Of a DNA stretch of 64,000 nucleotides, positions 1 to 7,610 are shown piece after piece. The number at the start of each line of letters is the position of its first letter. The stretch's first letter is position 1. Origin of the DNA: Burkholderia ubonensis. GTDB taxonomy: Bacteria > Pseudomonadota > Gammaproteobacteria > Burkholderiales > Burkholderiaceae. Location: contig NZ_CP013422.1 in NCBI RefSeq assembly GCF_001718695.1, positions 930,001 through 994,000 on the forward strand, given 5' to 3'. The position numbers and the translations under genes were made by a program. The notes beneath the pieces were generated by a model that did no database searches, had not been told where the DNA came from, and saw only the letters and a program-made list of their open reading frames with translations.

Positions 1-843
1 CGCGGGCGACGGCGCGCCGTCGGACTGACGCGCCTGCGCGCGGAAGAACTGATGCGCGCGCTGGAACGCGTCGCCGGCCACGCCGATCCACACGGCGGCC
101 CACAGGATGTGCGACACCGGCACCATCGTCTGTTCGGCGATCTGCGCGAACGGCACCGGCGCGCACTGGACCGTCGCGCCTTGCGCCTCCAGCACGAAGC
201 CGTTGCTGCAGGTGCCGCGCAAGCCGAGCGTGTCCCATTCGTTGCGGCGCGTGAGCGTATAGCCGTCGCGCAGCAGCGTCACGAGCACCTGTTCGGACGC
301 CGGTGCGTCGGCGTCGCGGCGTGCGGTCGCGAGGATGCCGTCCGCGTAGTCGCCGTACGAGATCGCCGGCGCCGCTTTGCGCAGCCTGAACTCGCCGCCG
401 TTCGTCTCGAGCGCGCACTGGCTCGTGCGCAGGTTGCCGCCGACGCCGTCTTCGGACGTCGCCGATGCAAGCAGCCATTGATGGCGCACGAGCTGCTGCA
501 GGAACAGCCGATGCCATCCCTGGTCGGCCGCGTGATCGACGATGCAGGCAACCTGGATCTGGTGCATCGCGAACACCATCGCCGACGACGCACAGGCGCG
601 GCCGAGAATCGAGCAGGCCGATGCGACGTCGGCGAGCGATGCGCCGGCGCCGCCCAGATGGGTCGGCACCATCGCGCCGAGCAGGCGGCGGGCGCGCATC
701 GCCTCGATGGCCTCGACGGGGCAACGGGCGTCGCGATCGACCGCATCCGCGTGTTGCGCGGCGACCTGCGCGACGGCGAGGGCGGCCTCGTCGAGCCGAT
801 ACGCTTCGTCGGGGGGCGCGAGTTCGGGAAGGAGCGCGCTCAT
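1..843 (-). CDS. Acyl-CoA dehydrogenase-family flavoprotein, N-terminal 281 residues (runs off left edge)
   Basis: The frame is open from the ATG at 841-843 to the window edge without a stop, so only the N-terminal 281 residues are visible. The helical N-terminal domain (about residues 15-120) carries 'RARRLLGAMVPTHLGGAG' and 'MHQIQVACIVDHAAD'. The middle beta domain starts near 'TSEDGVGGNLRTS' and includes 'RKAAPAISYGDYADGI', the usual layout of FAD-dependent acyl-CoA dehydrogenases. The start overlaps the stop of the acyl carrier protein gene as ATGA, so the two are translationally coupled. The substrate may therefore be an acyl group carried on that protein rather than on CoA; this is inference. 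The catalytic Glu region lies outside the window. Family call is firm, substrate unknown. Confidence 0.85.
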   Translation of the reverse strand, partial: MSALLPELAPPDEAYRLDEAALAVAQVAAQHADAVDRDARCPVEAIEAMRARRLLGAMVPTHLGGAGASLADVASACSILGRACASSAMVFAMHQIQVACIVDHAADQGWHRLFLQQLVRHQWLLASATSEDGVGGNLRTSQCALETNGGEFRLRKAAPAISYGDYADGILATARRDADAPASEQVLVTLLRDGYTLTRRNEWDTLGLRGTCSNGFVLEAQGATVQCAPVPFAQIAEQTMVPVSHILWAAVWIGVAGDAFQRAHQFFRAQARQSDGAPSPA

Positions 844-1091
844 GCGGAATGCTCGGAGCGTTGGAGGCTGGCGACCGCGTCCGCGAGCGCGTCGACGCTG
901 CGGAACAGGTTGCGGTTCAGCATCTCGTCGGGGATCTCGACGTTGAAGTGCTTCTCGATCGCGAGCATCAGCTGGATCGTGTCGAGCGACGAGAGGCCCG
1001 CGTCGTAAAGATCGTCCCCGTCGCCGATCGAATCGATCGCGGCTTCGAGATTGGCGACGTGCTTCAGGATGGTTCTGATTTCGTTTTTCAC
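840..1091 (-). CDS. Acyl carrier protein
   Basis: An 83-residue protein starting at GTG (1089-1091), chosen because GGAG lies six bases upstream and because the reading frame further upstream has no carrier-protein character. The motif 'DAGLSSLDTIQLM' carries Ser35, the expected attachment site for 4'-phosphopantetheine. It is followed by the acidic recognition helix 'EKHFNVEIPDEML'. It overlaps the acyl-CoA dehydrogenase gene by four bases. A separate carrier protein next to a dehydrogenase, away from the fatty-acid synthesis genes, suggests a dedicated acyl intermediate. The nearby sugar-phosphate transferase makes a link to surface polysaccharide or lipid modification possible but unproven. 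Confidence 0.9.
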   Translation of the reverse strand: MKNEIRTILKHVANLEAAIDSIGDGDDLYDAGLSSLDTIQLMLAIEKHFNVEIPDEMLNRNLFRSVDALADAVASLQRSEHSA

Positions 1092-1259
1092 GTGCTGCTC
1101 CGGCGTGCGTGGTGTCGTCCGCTCGGGCGAACGCGCGCAGCGCGCTGACATCCCCCCGGCAGTCCGGCATCAGTAGACCATCCGCATGCACGACGTTCTG
1201 TTCGCCACCCTACAGTCGGCTGAACGCGATCGACCGGGCGCGCCGAAATGCCGAATCGG

Positions 1260-2042
1260 TCAAGCGCGCGCGGCGGTCGTCACGCCCGAGTCGGCCGACA
1301 GGATCCGGTTGATCTCGTCGCGCACGATCGCGCGGCAGCCGCACGACATCTTCTCGAGGCCGCCGAGATTCGCGAGCACGATCGAGCTTCGATACTGGCG
1401 GATCAGGCCGAGCTTCTGGACTTCGCCCGCCGCGTCGGTGACCGTCTCGCGCCGCACGCCGAGCATCTGCGCGAGCATGCTGTGGGTCACTTGGATCTCG
1501 ATGCTGCGCGAGCGGTCGTACGCGAGCAGGAACCATCTGCACAACTGGTGCTTGAGCACATGGTGGCGGCTGCAGAACGTGATCTGCGACACCTGCGCCA
1601 TCAGCAGCCGCACGCACACGAACACCAGATGGCGAATCACCGGGGACGCGTCGAACGCGCGCGCGAACACGCGCCGGTCGAGCCGATAGACGAAGCCGTC
1701 GCGGCATGCGACCGCGCGGCACGGCATGCTGCCGCTGCCGCCGATCACGTCGTCGCACACGATGCTCTCGCTGCCGATCTCGGCCACTTCCAGCGTCATG
1801 CCGCCCGACGATACGTACTGCAACGAAACGGCCGTCGTGACGGGTAGATAGACGGCGCTCAGCATTTCGCCGGGTTCGCACAGCACCTGACCGGATCTCA
1901 GGTGAACCAGCTGCAGGTGAGCGACCAGCGCCGCGCGTTCGTCGCGGTCGAGCGCCGCGATGAACCGGTTCGCGTCGAAGCTGTGGGAGAGCTCGATCAT
2001 GCCGCTCGGGGCGGCGACGGCGTCATTGGCCTGAAGAGTCAC
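1260..2042 (-). CDS. Crp/Fnr-family transcriptional regulator (paralogue 1)
   Basis: A 260-residue regulator with an N-terminal cyclic-nucleotide-binding-like beta barrel (about residues 20-135) and a C-terminal winged helix. The recognition region 'THSMLAQMLGVRRETVTDAA' spans about 186-205. It starts at GTG 2040-2042 with GAGG seven to eight bases upstream; an internal ATG at codon 15 is the alternative. The effector pocket is not a canonical cAMP pocket by eye. It resembles the protein encoded at 2958-3740 over its whole length, so the two are paralogues transcribed away from each other. In B. cenocepacia a Crp/Fnr protein (Bcam1349) binds cyclic di-GMP and controls biofilm matrix genes. 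From family and context one of these two may be its counterpart; this is from memory, not a search. Confidence 0.9.
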   Translation of the reverse strand: MTLQANDAVAAPSGMIELSHSFDANRFIAALDRDERAALVAHLQLVHLRSGQVLCEPGEMLSAVYLPVTTAVSLQYVSSGGMTLEVAEIGSESIVCDDVIGGSGSMPCRAVACRDGFVYRLDRRVFARAFDASPVIRHLVFVCVRLLMAQVSQITFCSRHHVLKHQLCRWFLLAYDRSRSIEIQVTHSMLAQMLGVRRETVTDAAGEVQKLGLIRQYRSSIVLANLGGLEKMSCGCRAIVRDEINRILSADSGVTTAARA

Positions 2043-2957
2043 GGCGCATCCTCATAGGGTGGGCAATCGACTTCGTGCCGTGTATCCGCGCGGATTCGGC
2101 ACGAACGTTCGATTTCTGTTCGTCGGAATTGGAATGTCTATGGCTAAAAAAGCTAGCACGCAATTGAATTCCCTCAATTGCGTATTACGTCACTTCACAA
2201 AGTTTGACGCTTCGGACGTCGGTAAGGAACTGTCATATGGAGCCCAAGATTTGGTTATCCATAATTTGCCCGTCGCGCACGAATTGGGATGCTCGCTCCG
2301 GAATGAAGTACCGATCGTGAATCAATTGAGCGTCGCTTCGCATGCTACAGGAAAAAATATAAAAGGCGTTGAACATTGTTTGACAATTGAGATATTGACT
2401 TGAAGTTCAACAATAGAATCAATGTGTTGCGATATGTATGTGCGCTAGGTTACAAGCCCGTAAATCAAGCGATCGAATCAATTTTGAGACAGTTTCAAAC
2501 GACCTTTCGAGTCGCGTGATGGCCGCCTGCGGGTCGCCCGGACATCATGGAATCAAATGAAAACGCGTCGTAAGTATTTGACCGGCAAGCCGTCGCGGAA
2601 GCGCGTCGGCCACCCGGCCGCGCGCGGCGCTTATTGATCAGTCGAATCACCTGCCGCGTCCGCGACGCGTGGGGGTGTCCGGAAATGAGACATTTTTTGA
2701 AGTTTCAGTGCGATTAATCCGTCGTTCTAATGCGGTCGTCATTCATATATTAAGGATGGACGGGTATTGGCACGTAAATCGCTTATTCGAGCGGGCGTGT
2801 CGAAACGGGATTGCCGATTTCCGGAGGCGGTGGAAAGCCGAGGGTCGATCGGAGCGAGGGTTGTGGGCCTCAACCTGCGTCGCCGTCGATGCGCATCGCG
2901 ATAACGAGCTTCGCTGCCGCGGCTGCGCGCGGCGCGGACAATAAAAGGAATACAGCC
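2043..2957. other. 915-bp AT-rich divergent regulatory region between the Crp/Fnr paralogues
   Basis: The composition drops clearly below that of the surrounding genes, especially from 2140 to 2520, with runs such as 'AAAAAATATAAAAGG'. It contains a perfect 10-bp inverted repeat at 2158-2183, further copies of the core CAATTG or CAATT (near 2322, 2386 and 2480), and a TTGACA hexamer at 2380-2385. A 114-codon open frame at 2059-2403 has no family character and no ribosome site. I therefore read the region as non-coding control DNA, possibly with an unannotated small RNA. Confidence 0.6.
2158..2183. promoter_or_regulatory. Perfect 10-bp inverted repeat, candidate operator
   Basis: ACGCAATTGA, six bases, then TCAATTGCGT, so the half-sites match without mismatch. 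It lies 116 bp upstream of the GTG of the leftward Crp/Fnr gene, in AT-rich DNA. Arm length and spacing fit a dimeric helix-turn-helix protein. The classical Crp half-site TGTGA is not present, so an atypical Crp/Fnr site is only a guess. Confidence 0.45.
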
Positions 2958-3740
2958 ATGCTTCATCTTCACTCGAGTTACTCCGCCAATGCCATTCTGG
3001 ATGCGCTGCCGGAGGACACCCTTCATGCGATCGCACCGCACCTCGAACTGGTCAGGATCAAGGCCGGGATGCTCGATCGCGTCGGCGAACCGATGCGTCA
3101 TCTGCACTTTCCGACGACGGCGATGATGTCGGTTCAGCACCTGATGGAGGACGGTGCGATGGTGGAGGTGGCGGTGGTCGGCCGCGAAGGCGCGGTCGGT
3201 CTCGCGACGCTCGTCGGCGGCGTGGCCGTGTCGAGCCGCGTCGAAGTGCGCGCCGCCGGCATGGCGTATCGCGTGCCGACCTGCGTGATGCGCGCGGAAT
3301 TCGAACGGTCCGCGGCGACCTATCGCCTGATGCTGAACTACAGCCAGGCCACGATGGCGCAGATCTCGCGCAGCGCGCTGTGCAACCGGCATCACTCGGT
3401 CAGCGAGCAATTGAGCCGCTGGCTGCTGCTCGCGCACGACCGCATCGACGGCGACGAGCTGGCCGTCACGCAGCAGACGATCGCGAACATGCTCGGCGTG
3501 CGGCGCGAAGGCGTGACCGAAGCGGCCGGCGACCTGCAGGAAGCCGGGCTGATCCGGCAGCGCCGCGGCCGTATCACGGTGCTCGACCGCCATGGTCTCG
3601 AACATCACGCGTGCGAATGCTACGACCTGATTCGCGCCGACTATCGGCGCCTGCTCGGCACGCGCACGAATGCAACGCCCGCGCCGCTGCGCGCGCGCAT
3701 GCCGGAACTGCAGAGCCGTTATCCGGCGCACGGTGCGTGA
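2958..3740 (+). CDS. Crp/Fnr-family transcriptional regulator (paralogue 2)
   Basis: A 260-residue regulator with the same architecture and length as the leftward paralogue: an effector barrel (about residues 15-130) and a winged helix with 'TQQTIANMLGVRREGVTEAA' at about 171-190. The start ATG (2958) is chosen for the AAAGGA eight bases upstream. A longer open frame upstream has no similarity to the family. The stop is followed after two bases by the ATG of the sugar-phosphate transferase, so regulator and transferase are probably co-transcribed and the regulator may control its own operon. Compared with paralogue 1 it has a more basic wing ('RQRRGRITVL'). Confidence 0.9.
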   Translation: MLHLHSSYSANAILDALPEDTLHAIAPHLELVRIKAGMLDRVGEPMRHLHFPTTAMMSVQHLMEDGAMVEVAVVGREGAVGLATLVGGVAVSSRVEVRAAGMAYRVPTCVMRAEFERSAATYRLMLNYSQATMAQISRSALCNRHHSVSEQLSRWLLLAHDRIDGDELAVTQQTIANMLGVRREGVTEAAGDLQEAGLIRQRRGRITVLDRHGLEHHACECYDLIRADYRRLLGTRTNATPAPLRARMPELQSRYPAHGA

Positions 3741-3742
3741 CG

Positions 3743-5158
3743 ATGCAGTCGATGTCCGGAGGAGCGAATGCGTTGCGGCGTGCCGCGATCGCGGCGGCCG
3801 ACGTTGCGCTCGTGCTGGCCGGGGCGCTTGCCGCGCAGCAGGCGGCCGGCCTCGGATGGCGCGACCTGTCCGATGCGCAGCACGGCTCGATCGCGCTGTT
3901 GTGCGTGCTGACGGTCGCGTTGCTGCCGCGCTACGTGCGGACCGTGCGCAATGGGGTGGCCGTGCCGGACGGCCCGCACGTGCTCACGCGCACGGCGCTG
4001 GCGCTGGTGTGCGCGAGCGCGCTCACGGTGGCCGGCACGATGTGGCTGATGAATCGCAGCGCAACGGTGAACACCCGCTGGATCGTGCGCACGGTGCTCG
4101 CCGGCGACGCCGCCGTGCTGATCGGCCGCGCGATGCTGCTCGCGTTCGTGCTGACGCGCGACGACTCGCACGTGCACCGGCGCCGCGTCGCCGTCGTCGG
4201 TGCGACCGCATACGGGCGCGTGGCGGTCGAGCGGATGCAGCTGACGCCGGGTGGGCCGTTCGTCGCCGCATGCGTTTTCGACGACGAAGCGCCGGCCAAT
4301 GCGGCAGGCATCGGCGGCGTGCCGGTGATCGGCGATTGGGATACCTTGCGCGACATGATCCGCGGCGCACGGATCGACGAGGTGTGGCTCACGCTGCCGA
4401 TGTCGCATGAGTGGCGGATCCAGCGCATCGTGCGCGAGCTGCGCGACGAATTCGTGCAGTTGCGGCTGTTGCCCGACGTGCGGCAGATGGCCGTGGTCGA
4501 GCGCTCCGCGACCGACGTGCTCGGCATGCCGGCGATCAATCTGGCGACCACGCCGCGCGCCGCGCCCGAGCTGTGGGCCAAGTTCGCGTTCGACCGGCTG
4601 TTCGCGCTCGGCGTGCTGATTCCGTTGCTGCCGCTGCTGTCGGTGCTGGCGCTCGCCGTCAAGCTGTCGTCGCCCGGGCCGGTGTTGTTCAGGCAGCGCC
4701 GCAAGGGCGTCGACGGCCGCGAATTCGACATCCTCAAGTTCCGGACCATGCGCGTGCACCGCGTACAGCCGGGCGTCATCCGGCAGGCGTCGCGCCACGA
4801 CGCGCGTATCACGCGCGTCGGCGCATTCCTGCGCCGCACGTCGCTCGACGAGCTCCCGCAATTCTTCAACGTGCTGTGCGGGCAGATGTCGGTCGTCGGG
4901 CCGCGTCCGCACGCGGTCGAGCACGACGACTTCTACCGGCAGCTGATCGACTGCTACATGTACCGCTATCGCGTGCGGCCCGGCATCACCGGATGGGCGC
5001 AGGTGAACGGCTATCGCGGCGAGACGCGCAAGGTCGAGGCGATGGAGGCGCGCGTGAAGTTCGATCTCTTCTACATGCAGAACTGGAGCTTCGCGTTCGA
5101 CATGAAGATCATCGTGCTGACGATCGTGCGCGGCTTCATCGGCCGCAACGCATTCTGA
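3743..5158 (+). CDS. Undecaprenyl-phosphate hexose-phosphate transferase (WcaJ/BceB type)
   Basis: A 471-residue polyprenol-phosphate sugar transferase that would start a polysaccharide repeat unit by moving a hexose-1-phosphate from a UDP-sugar to undecaprenyl phosphate at the inner membrane. Four N-terminal membrane segments (about residues 10-130) are followed by a Rossmann-like CoA_binding_3 region beginning 'RVAVVGATAYGRVAVERM'. The C-terminal bacterial sugar transferase domain (about 285-471) shows 'FRQRRKGVDGREFDILKFRT', 'TSLDELPQFFNVLCGQMSVV', 'GPRPH' and 'VRPGITGWAQVNGYRGET'. The ATG two bases after the regulator stop is used; an ATG at 3752 is the alternative. Length fits the family. 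The sugar (glucose in cepacian-type loci) is not determined by the sequence. Confidence 0.92.
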   Translation: MQSMSGGANALRRAAIAAADVALVLAGALAAQQAAGLGWRDLSDAQHGSIALLCVLTVALLPRYVRTVRNGVAVPDGPHVLTRTALALVCASALTVAGTMWLMNRSATVNTRWIVRTVLAGDAAVLIGRAMLLAFVLTRDDSHVHRRRVAVVGATAYGRVAVERMQLTPGGPFVAACVFDDEAPANAAGIGGVPVIGDWDTLRDMIRGARIDEVWLTLPMSHEWRIQRIVRELRDEFVQLRLLPDVRQMAVVERSATDVLGMPAINLATTPRAAPELWAKFAFDRLFALGVLIPLLPLLSVLALAVKLSSPGPVLFRQRRKGVDGREFDILKFRTMRVHRVQPGVIRQASRHDARITRVGAFLRRTSLDELPQFFNVLCGQMSVVGPRPHAVEHDDFYRQLIDCYMYRYRVRPGITGWAQVNGYRGETRKVEAMEARVKFDLFYMQNWSFAFDMKIIVLTIVRGFIGRNAF

Positions 5159-5247
5159 CGCCTCGAAAATCCGCCCGGAACCGCGGCGTTGTGAGAGCGA
5201 ACGTACCGACCGGCGCGCGCGCGGCGCACACACTGGCCGTATAGCGG

Positions 5248-5291
5248 CATCCCGCCCGGCGGGATGTCCGGCGGCGCGCTGGTGCGCCGCC
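5248..5291 (+). other. Two tandem stem-loops between transferase and glycosyltransferase
   Basis: The first is CATCCCGCC-C-GGCGGGATG at 5248-5266. The second, four bases later, is GGCGGCGC with loop GCTGGT and GCGCCGCC (5270-5291). Neither is followed by a T-run, so they look like an intercistronic processing, stability or attenuation element rather than a factor-independent terminator. Confidence 0.5.
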
Positions 5292-5312
5292 GCCATCGGA
5301 ACAGTCACGATC

Positions 5313-6485
5313 ATGTCAACGTCGATTCGGGAGCGCAACGGGGCCGTGCTGCAGGACGCCCGCACGGAGCGGGGCATCGGTGCGGCAGCGCATGCCGCGC
5401 GCGCGCGCGGCCTCGTCATCAACGGAAAATTCACGGCCCAGCGCATGACGGGCGTGCAGCGCACCGCGTACGAGCTGACCTGCGAGCTCGCGCGGATCAC
5501 CGACGATGCGCCGTCGCTGATCGTGCCGCCCGATCACGACCCGGCCGCGTTGCCGGCCGGCGCGCGCGCGCAGCCGTCGACGCACCTGCGCGGCACGCTG
5601 TGGGAACAGTGGGCGCTGCCGCGCACGACGCGCGGCCGGACCTTGCTGAGCCTGTGCAACATCGGCCCGTTGTTCAAGCGCGATCAGCTGGTCATGATTC
5701 ACGACGCGGCGATTTTCGACCTGCCCGACGGCTATTCGCTCGCGTTCCGGCTGTGGTACCGCTTCGCGTTCTGGATGATCAAGCGACGCGCGCGCCACCT
5801 CGTGACGGTGTCGCATTTCTCGCGCGCGCGGCTGGCCGCAAGGTTGCGCATATCGCCGGCGCGCGTGTCGGTCGTGCCGAATGCGGTCGATCATATCGAC
5901 CGGATCGACGCCGACCCCGGCGTGCTGTCGCGATTGAACCTCGAACCCGACCGCTATGTGCTGTTCGTCGGCTCGCTCGCGCCTGGCAAGAATCTCGTGC
6001 GCGCGCTTGCCGCGATCGTGCTGATGCGCGAGTCGCACCCGACGTTGCGCTTCGTGATCGCGGGCGGCGCCAACGCGAAGATATTCGGCGTGCGAGAGGC
6101 CGGCCTGCGCGAAGACGACCCTTGTGTCACATGGGCCGGCTACGTGACAGACGGGGAACTGAAGGCGCTGTATGCGAACGCCGGCGCGTTCGTGTTTCCG
6201 TCGCTGTACGAAGGCTTCGGTTTGCCGCCGCTCGAGGCGATGCGATGCGGTTGCCCGGTCATCGCGTCACACGAGGGATCGCTGCCGGAGGTGTGCGGCG
6301 GCGCGGCGCTGTTCTGCGACGCGTATTCGCCGCCCGATATCGCGGCGGCGATCGCGTGCGTGATGGACGATGCCGAACTGCGGGATCGACTACGCGTACT
6401 GGGTCGCGAACACGCGCAGCGATACAGCTGGCAGCGCTCGGCGCGGGCTTTGCTCGAGATCCTGCGGGCGGATGCGGTGACGTGA
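5313..6485 (+). CDS. GT4-family glycosyltransferase (GT-B fold)
   Basis: A 390-residue cytosolic glycosyltransferase. After about 30 residues of low-complexity N-terminus the first Rossmann half begins at 'GLVINGKFTAQRMTGVQR'. The C-terminal half carries the family signature: 'YVLFVGSLAPGKNLVRAL' in the hinge, and 'YEGFGLPPLEAMRCGCPVIA' with the donor-binding Glu pair around residues 300-310. It probably adds a later sugar to the lipid-linked intermediate begun by the product of the gene upstream. The intergenic gap is 154 bp with tandem hairpins, so expression may be partly uncoupled. Linkage and sugar unknown. Confidence 0.88.
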   Translation: MSTSIRERNGAVLQDARTERGIGAAAHAARARGLVINGKFTAQRMTGVQRTAYELTCELARITDDAPSLIVPPDHDPAALPAGARAQPSTHLRGTLWEQWALPRTTRGRTLLSLCNIGPLFKRDQLVMIHDAAIFDLPDGYSLAFRLWYRFAFWMIKRRARHLVTVSHFSRARLAARLRISPARVSVVPNAVDHIDRIDADPGVLSRLNLEPDRYVLFVGSLAPGKNLVRALAAIVLMRESHPTLRFVIAGGANAKIFGVREAGLREDDPCVTWAGYVTDGELKALYANAGAFVFPSLYEGFGLPPLEAMRCGCPVIASHEGSLPEVCGGAALFCDAYSPPDIAAAIACVMDDAELRDRLRVLGREHAQRYSWQRSARALLEILRADAVT

Positions 6486-6567
6486 TGCAGCTGCGGTGCG
6501 GCGCGCTCGTGGGTGGATCACACGGTGCGCTGGGAATTCGCCGAGACCGATAGCCATCCGAATGATC

Positions 6568-6592
6568 GACGTGACGTGACGTGACGTGACGT
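6568..6592. repeat. Pentanucleotide microsatellite, five copies of GACGT
   Basis: Five perfect copies of GACGT lie in the short spacer after the glycosyltransferase and before the leftward small membrane protein. The unit is not a multiple of three and lies outside genes, so slippage would not damage a protein. Confidence 0.8.
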
Positions 6593-6642
6593 GTTGCGTT
6601 GCGAACCGCCGAGCGTCGGCATAGAAGGCCGACGCGTTCGCC

Positions 6643-6816
6643 TCAGCCGTCCTCGCTCGACCGCCCGCTCGCCGGCAGCACGGCGGGCGCGCCTGCGGGG
6701 CGCGCGTCGGGCGCGGCTTGCGGGCCCGATGGCTGCACCGCGTGCTGCACCGTCGGCACGACCACGGTCGGGACGAAGACCGCGAGTGCCACCCAGACCA
6801 CGACGCCGAACAGCAT
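6643..6816 (-). CDS. Small single-span membrane protein, unknown function
   Basis: A 57-residue frame whose ATG (6814-6816) is preceded by GGGAGAA at a good distance. Residues 2-20 (MLFGVVVWVALAVFVPTVVV) form one membrane segment. The rest is a Pro/Ala-rich tail, probably periplasmic. No family recognised. It is transcribed away from the DksA-like gene. Support comes from the ribosome site and the clean hydrophobic segment; small GC-rich frames can arise by chance, so this is moderate. Confidence 0.5.
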   Translation of the reverse strand: MLFGVVVWVALAVFVPTVVVPTVQHAVQPSGPQAAPDARPAGAPAVLPASGRSSEDG

Positions 6817-7151
6817 GACGTTCTCCCGCAGAGCCGCGGATATACCGCACATGCTGTCAATCTATGTCGCAAGTTTCTGCAGGGAATTGATTGACCTCAA
6901 CGGCGGGAGCGTCATACGAATGGCGCGCATCGGCCCGTCGCCTCCGGCCCCGGTTTCCGTGCAACGCGCGCGGTTGCAGATGCAGGTCAACACGTCCGCG
7001 TTCAATGGGTTTATGCTGCGTCGAACGTCCGGCGCTTCGAGCGCCCGGGCGCACCTCCGGGCGCGGCATACGGGGCAATCCGGCCCGCCGTGACCGGCGA
7101 CCGCCGCGCGACGTGCAGCGTCGCGCGGAACCCGGAACAGGAGACACGGCG
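6817..7151. other. 335-bp divergent spacer, no gene seen
   Basis: The spacer separates the leftward small membrane gene from the rightward DksA-like gene and must hold both promoters. The AT-richer part is 6850-6900. I see no strong inverted repeat or convincing -35/-10 pair. Open frames crossing it lack ribosome sites and family character. Confidence 0.5.
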
Positions 7152-7544
7152 ATGGCGCTCGACCCCCAACAACGGCAGACGTTGCAGCAGCGGCTGACGG
7201 AAAGCGAACAGGCGTTGCGCGCGGAGATTCGGACGAGCGAGGATCAGCGCGCGTCGACCTCCTATGCGGACCTGGCCGGCGCGGCGCCCGACGAGGGCGA
7301 CGAAGCGAACGCCGATCTGTTCGTCGACGTCGACCATGCGCTGATCGGCATGAAGCTGGCGGAGTTGCGCGCGGTCGCGCGCGCATTGCAGCGGATGCGT
7401 GACGGCAGCTACGGCGATTGCGTGGACTGCGACGCGCCCGTCGACTACGAGCGCCTGCTCGCGCGGCCGACGGCCGAGCGTTGCACGCATTGCCAGTCCG
7501 TATACGAGCGCCGTTACGCCACGACACCGCGCGCATCGCTGTGA
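7152..7544 (+). CDS. DksA/TraR-family zinc-finger protein
   Basis: A 130-residue protein with the DksA/TraR layout: a helical, acidic coiled-coil-like segment (about residues 5-85) and a C-terminal four-Cys zinc finger, C90-x2-C93 and C111-x2-C114 ('GDCVDCDAPVDYERL' then 'AERCTHCQSVYE'). Members bind the secondary channel of RNA polymerase and modulate initiation. The start ATG follows AGGAG by about eight bases. It is shorter than housekeeping DksA (about 150 residues) and lacks its N-terminal part, so it is a paralogue and not the main DksA. It converges on alanine dehydrogenase. Confidence 0.88.
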   Translation: MALDPQQRQTLQQRLTESEQALRAEIRTSEDQRASTSYADLAGAAPDEGDEANADLFVDVDHALIGMKLAELRAVARALQRMRDGSYGDCVDCDAPVDYERLLARPTAERCTHCQSVYERRYATTPRASL

Positions 7545-7610
7545 CGTCGGTGGCCGATGGCGGCGAAGAGGGCGACCGCCGGCACCCGGTTGCGTCGCCC
7601 GATTCCGCAA

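Noticed and set aside
2059..2403. 114-codon open frame in the AT-rich spacer between the Crp/Fnr genes
   Set aside because: No ribosome site, no family character, and the residue pattern looks random; AT-rich but stop-free by chance.
2557..2637. 26-codon basic open frame (begins MKTRRKYLTGKPSRK)
   Set aside because: Basic composition is curious, but there is no ribosome site and the frame is short enough to be chance; mentioned only within the spacer finding.
3380..3742. N-terminal extension of the sugar-phosphate transferase frame
   Set aside because: It overlaps the Crp/Fnr gene in another frame and has Arg-rich shadow composition; the family start is at the ATG 3743.
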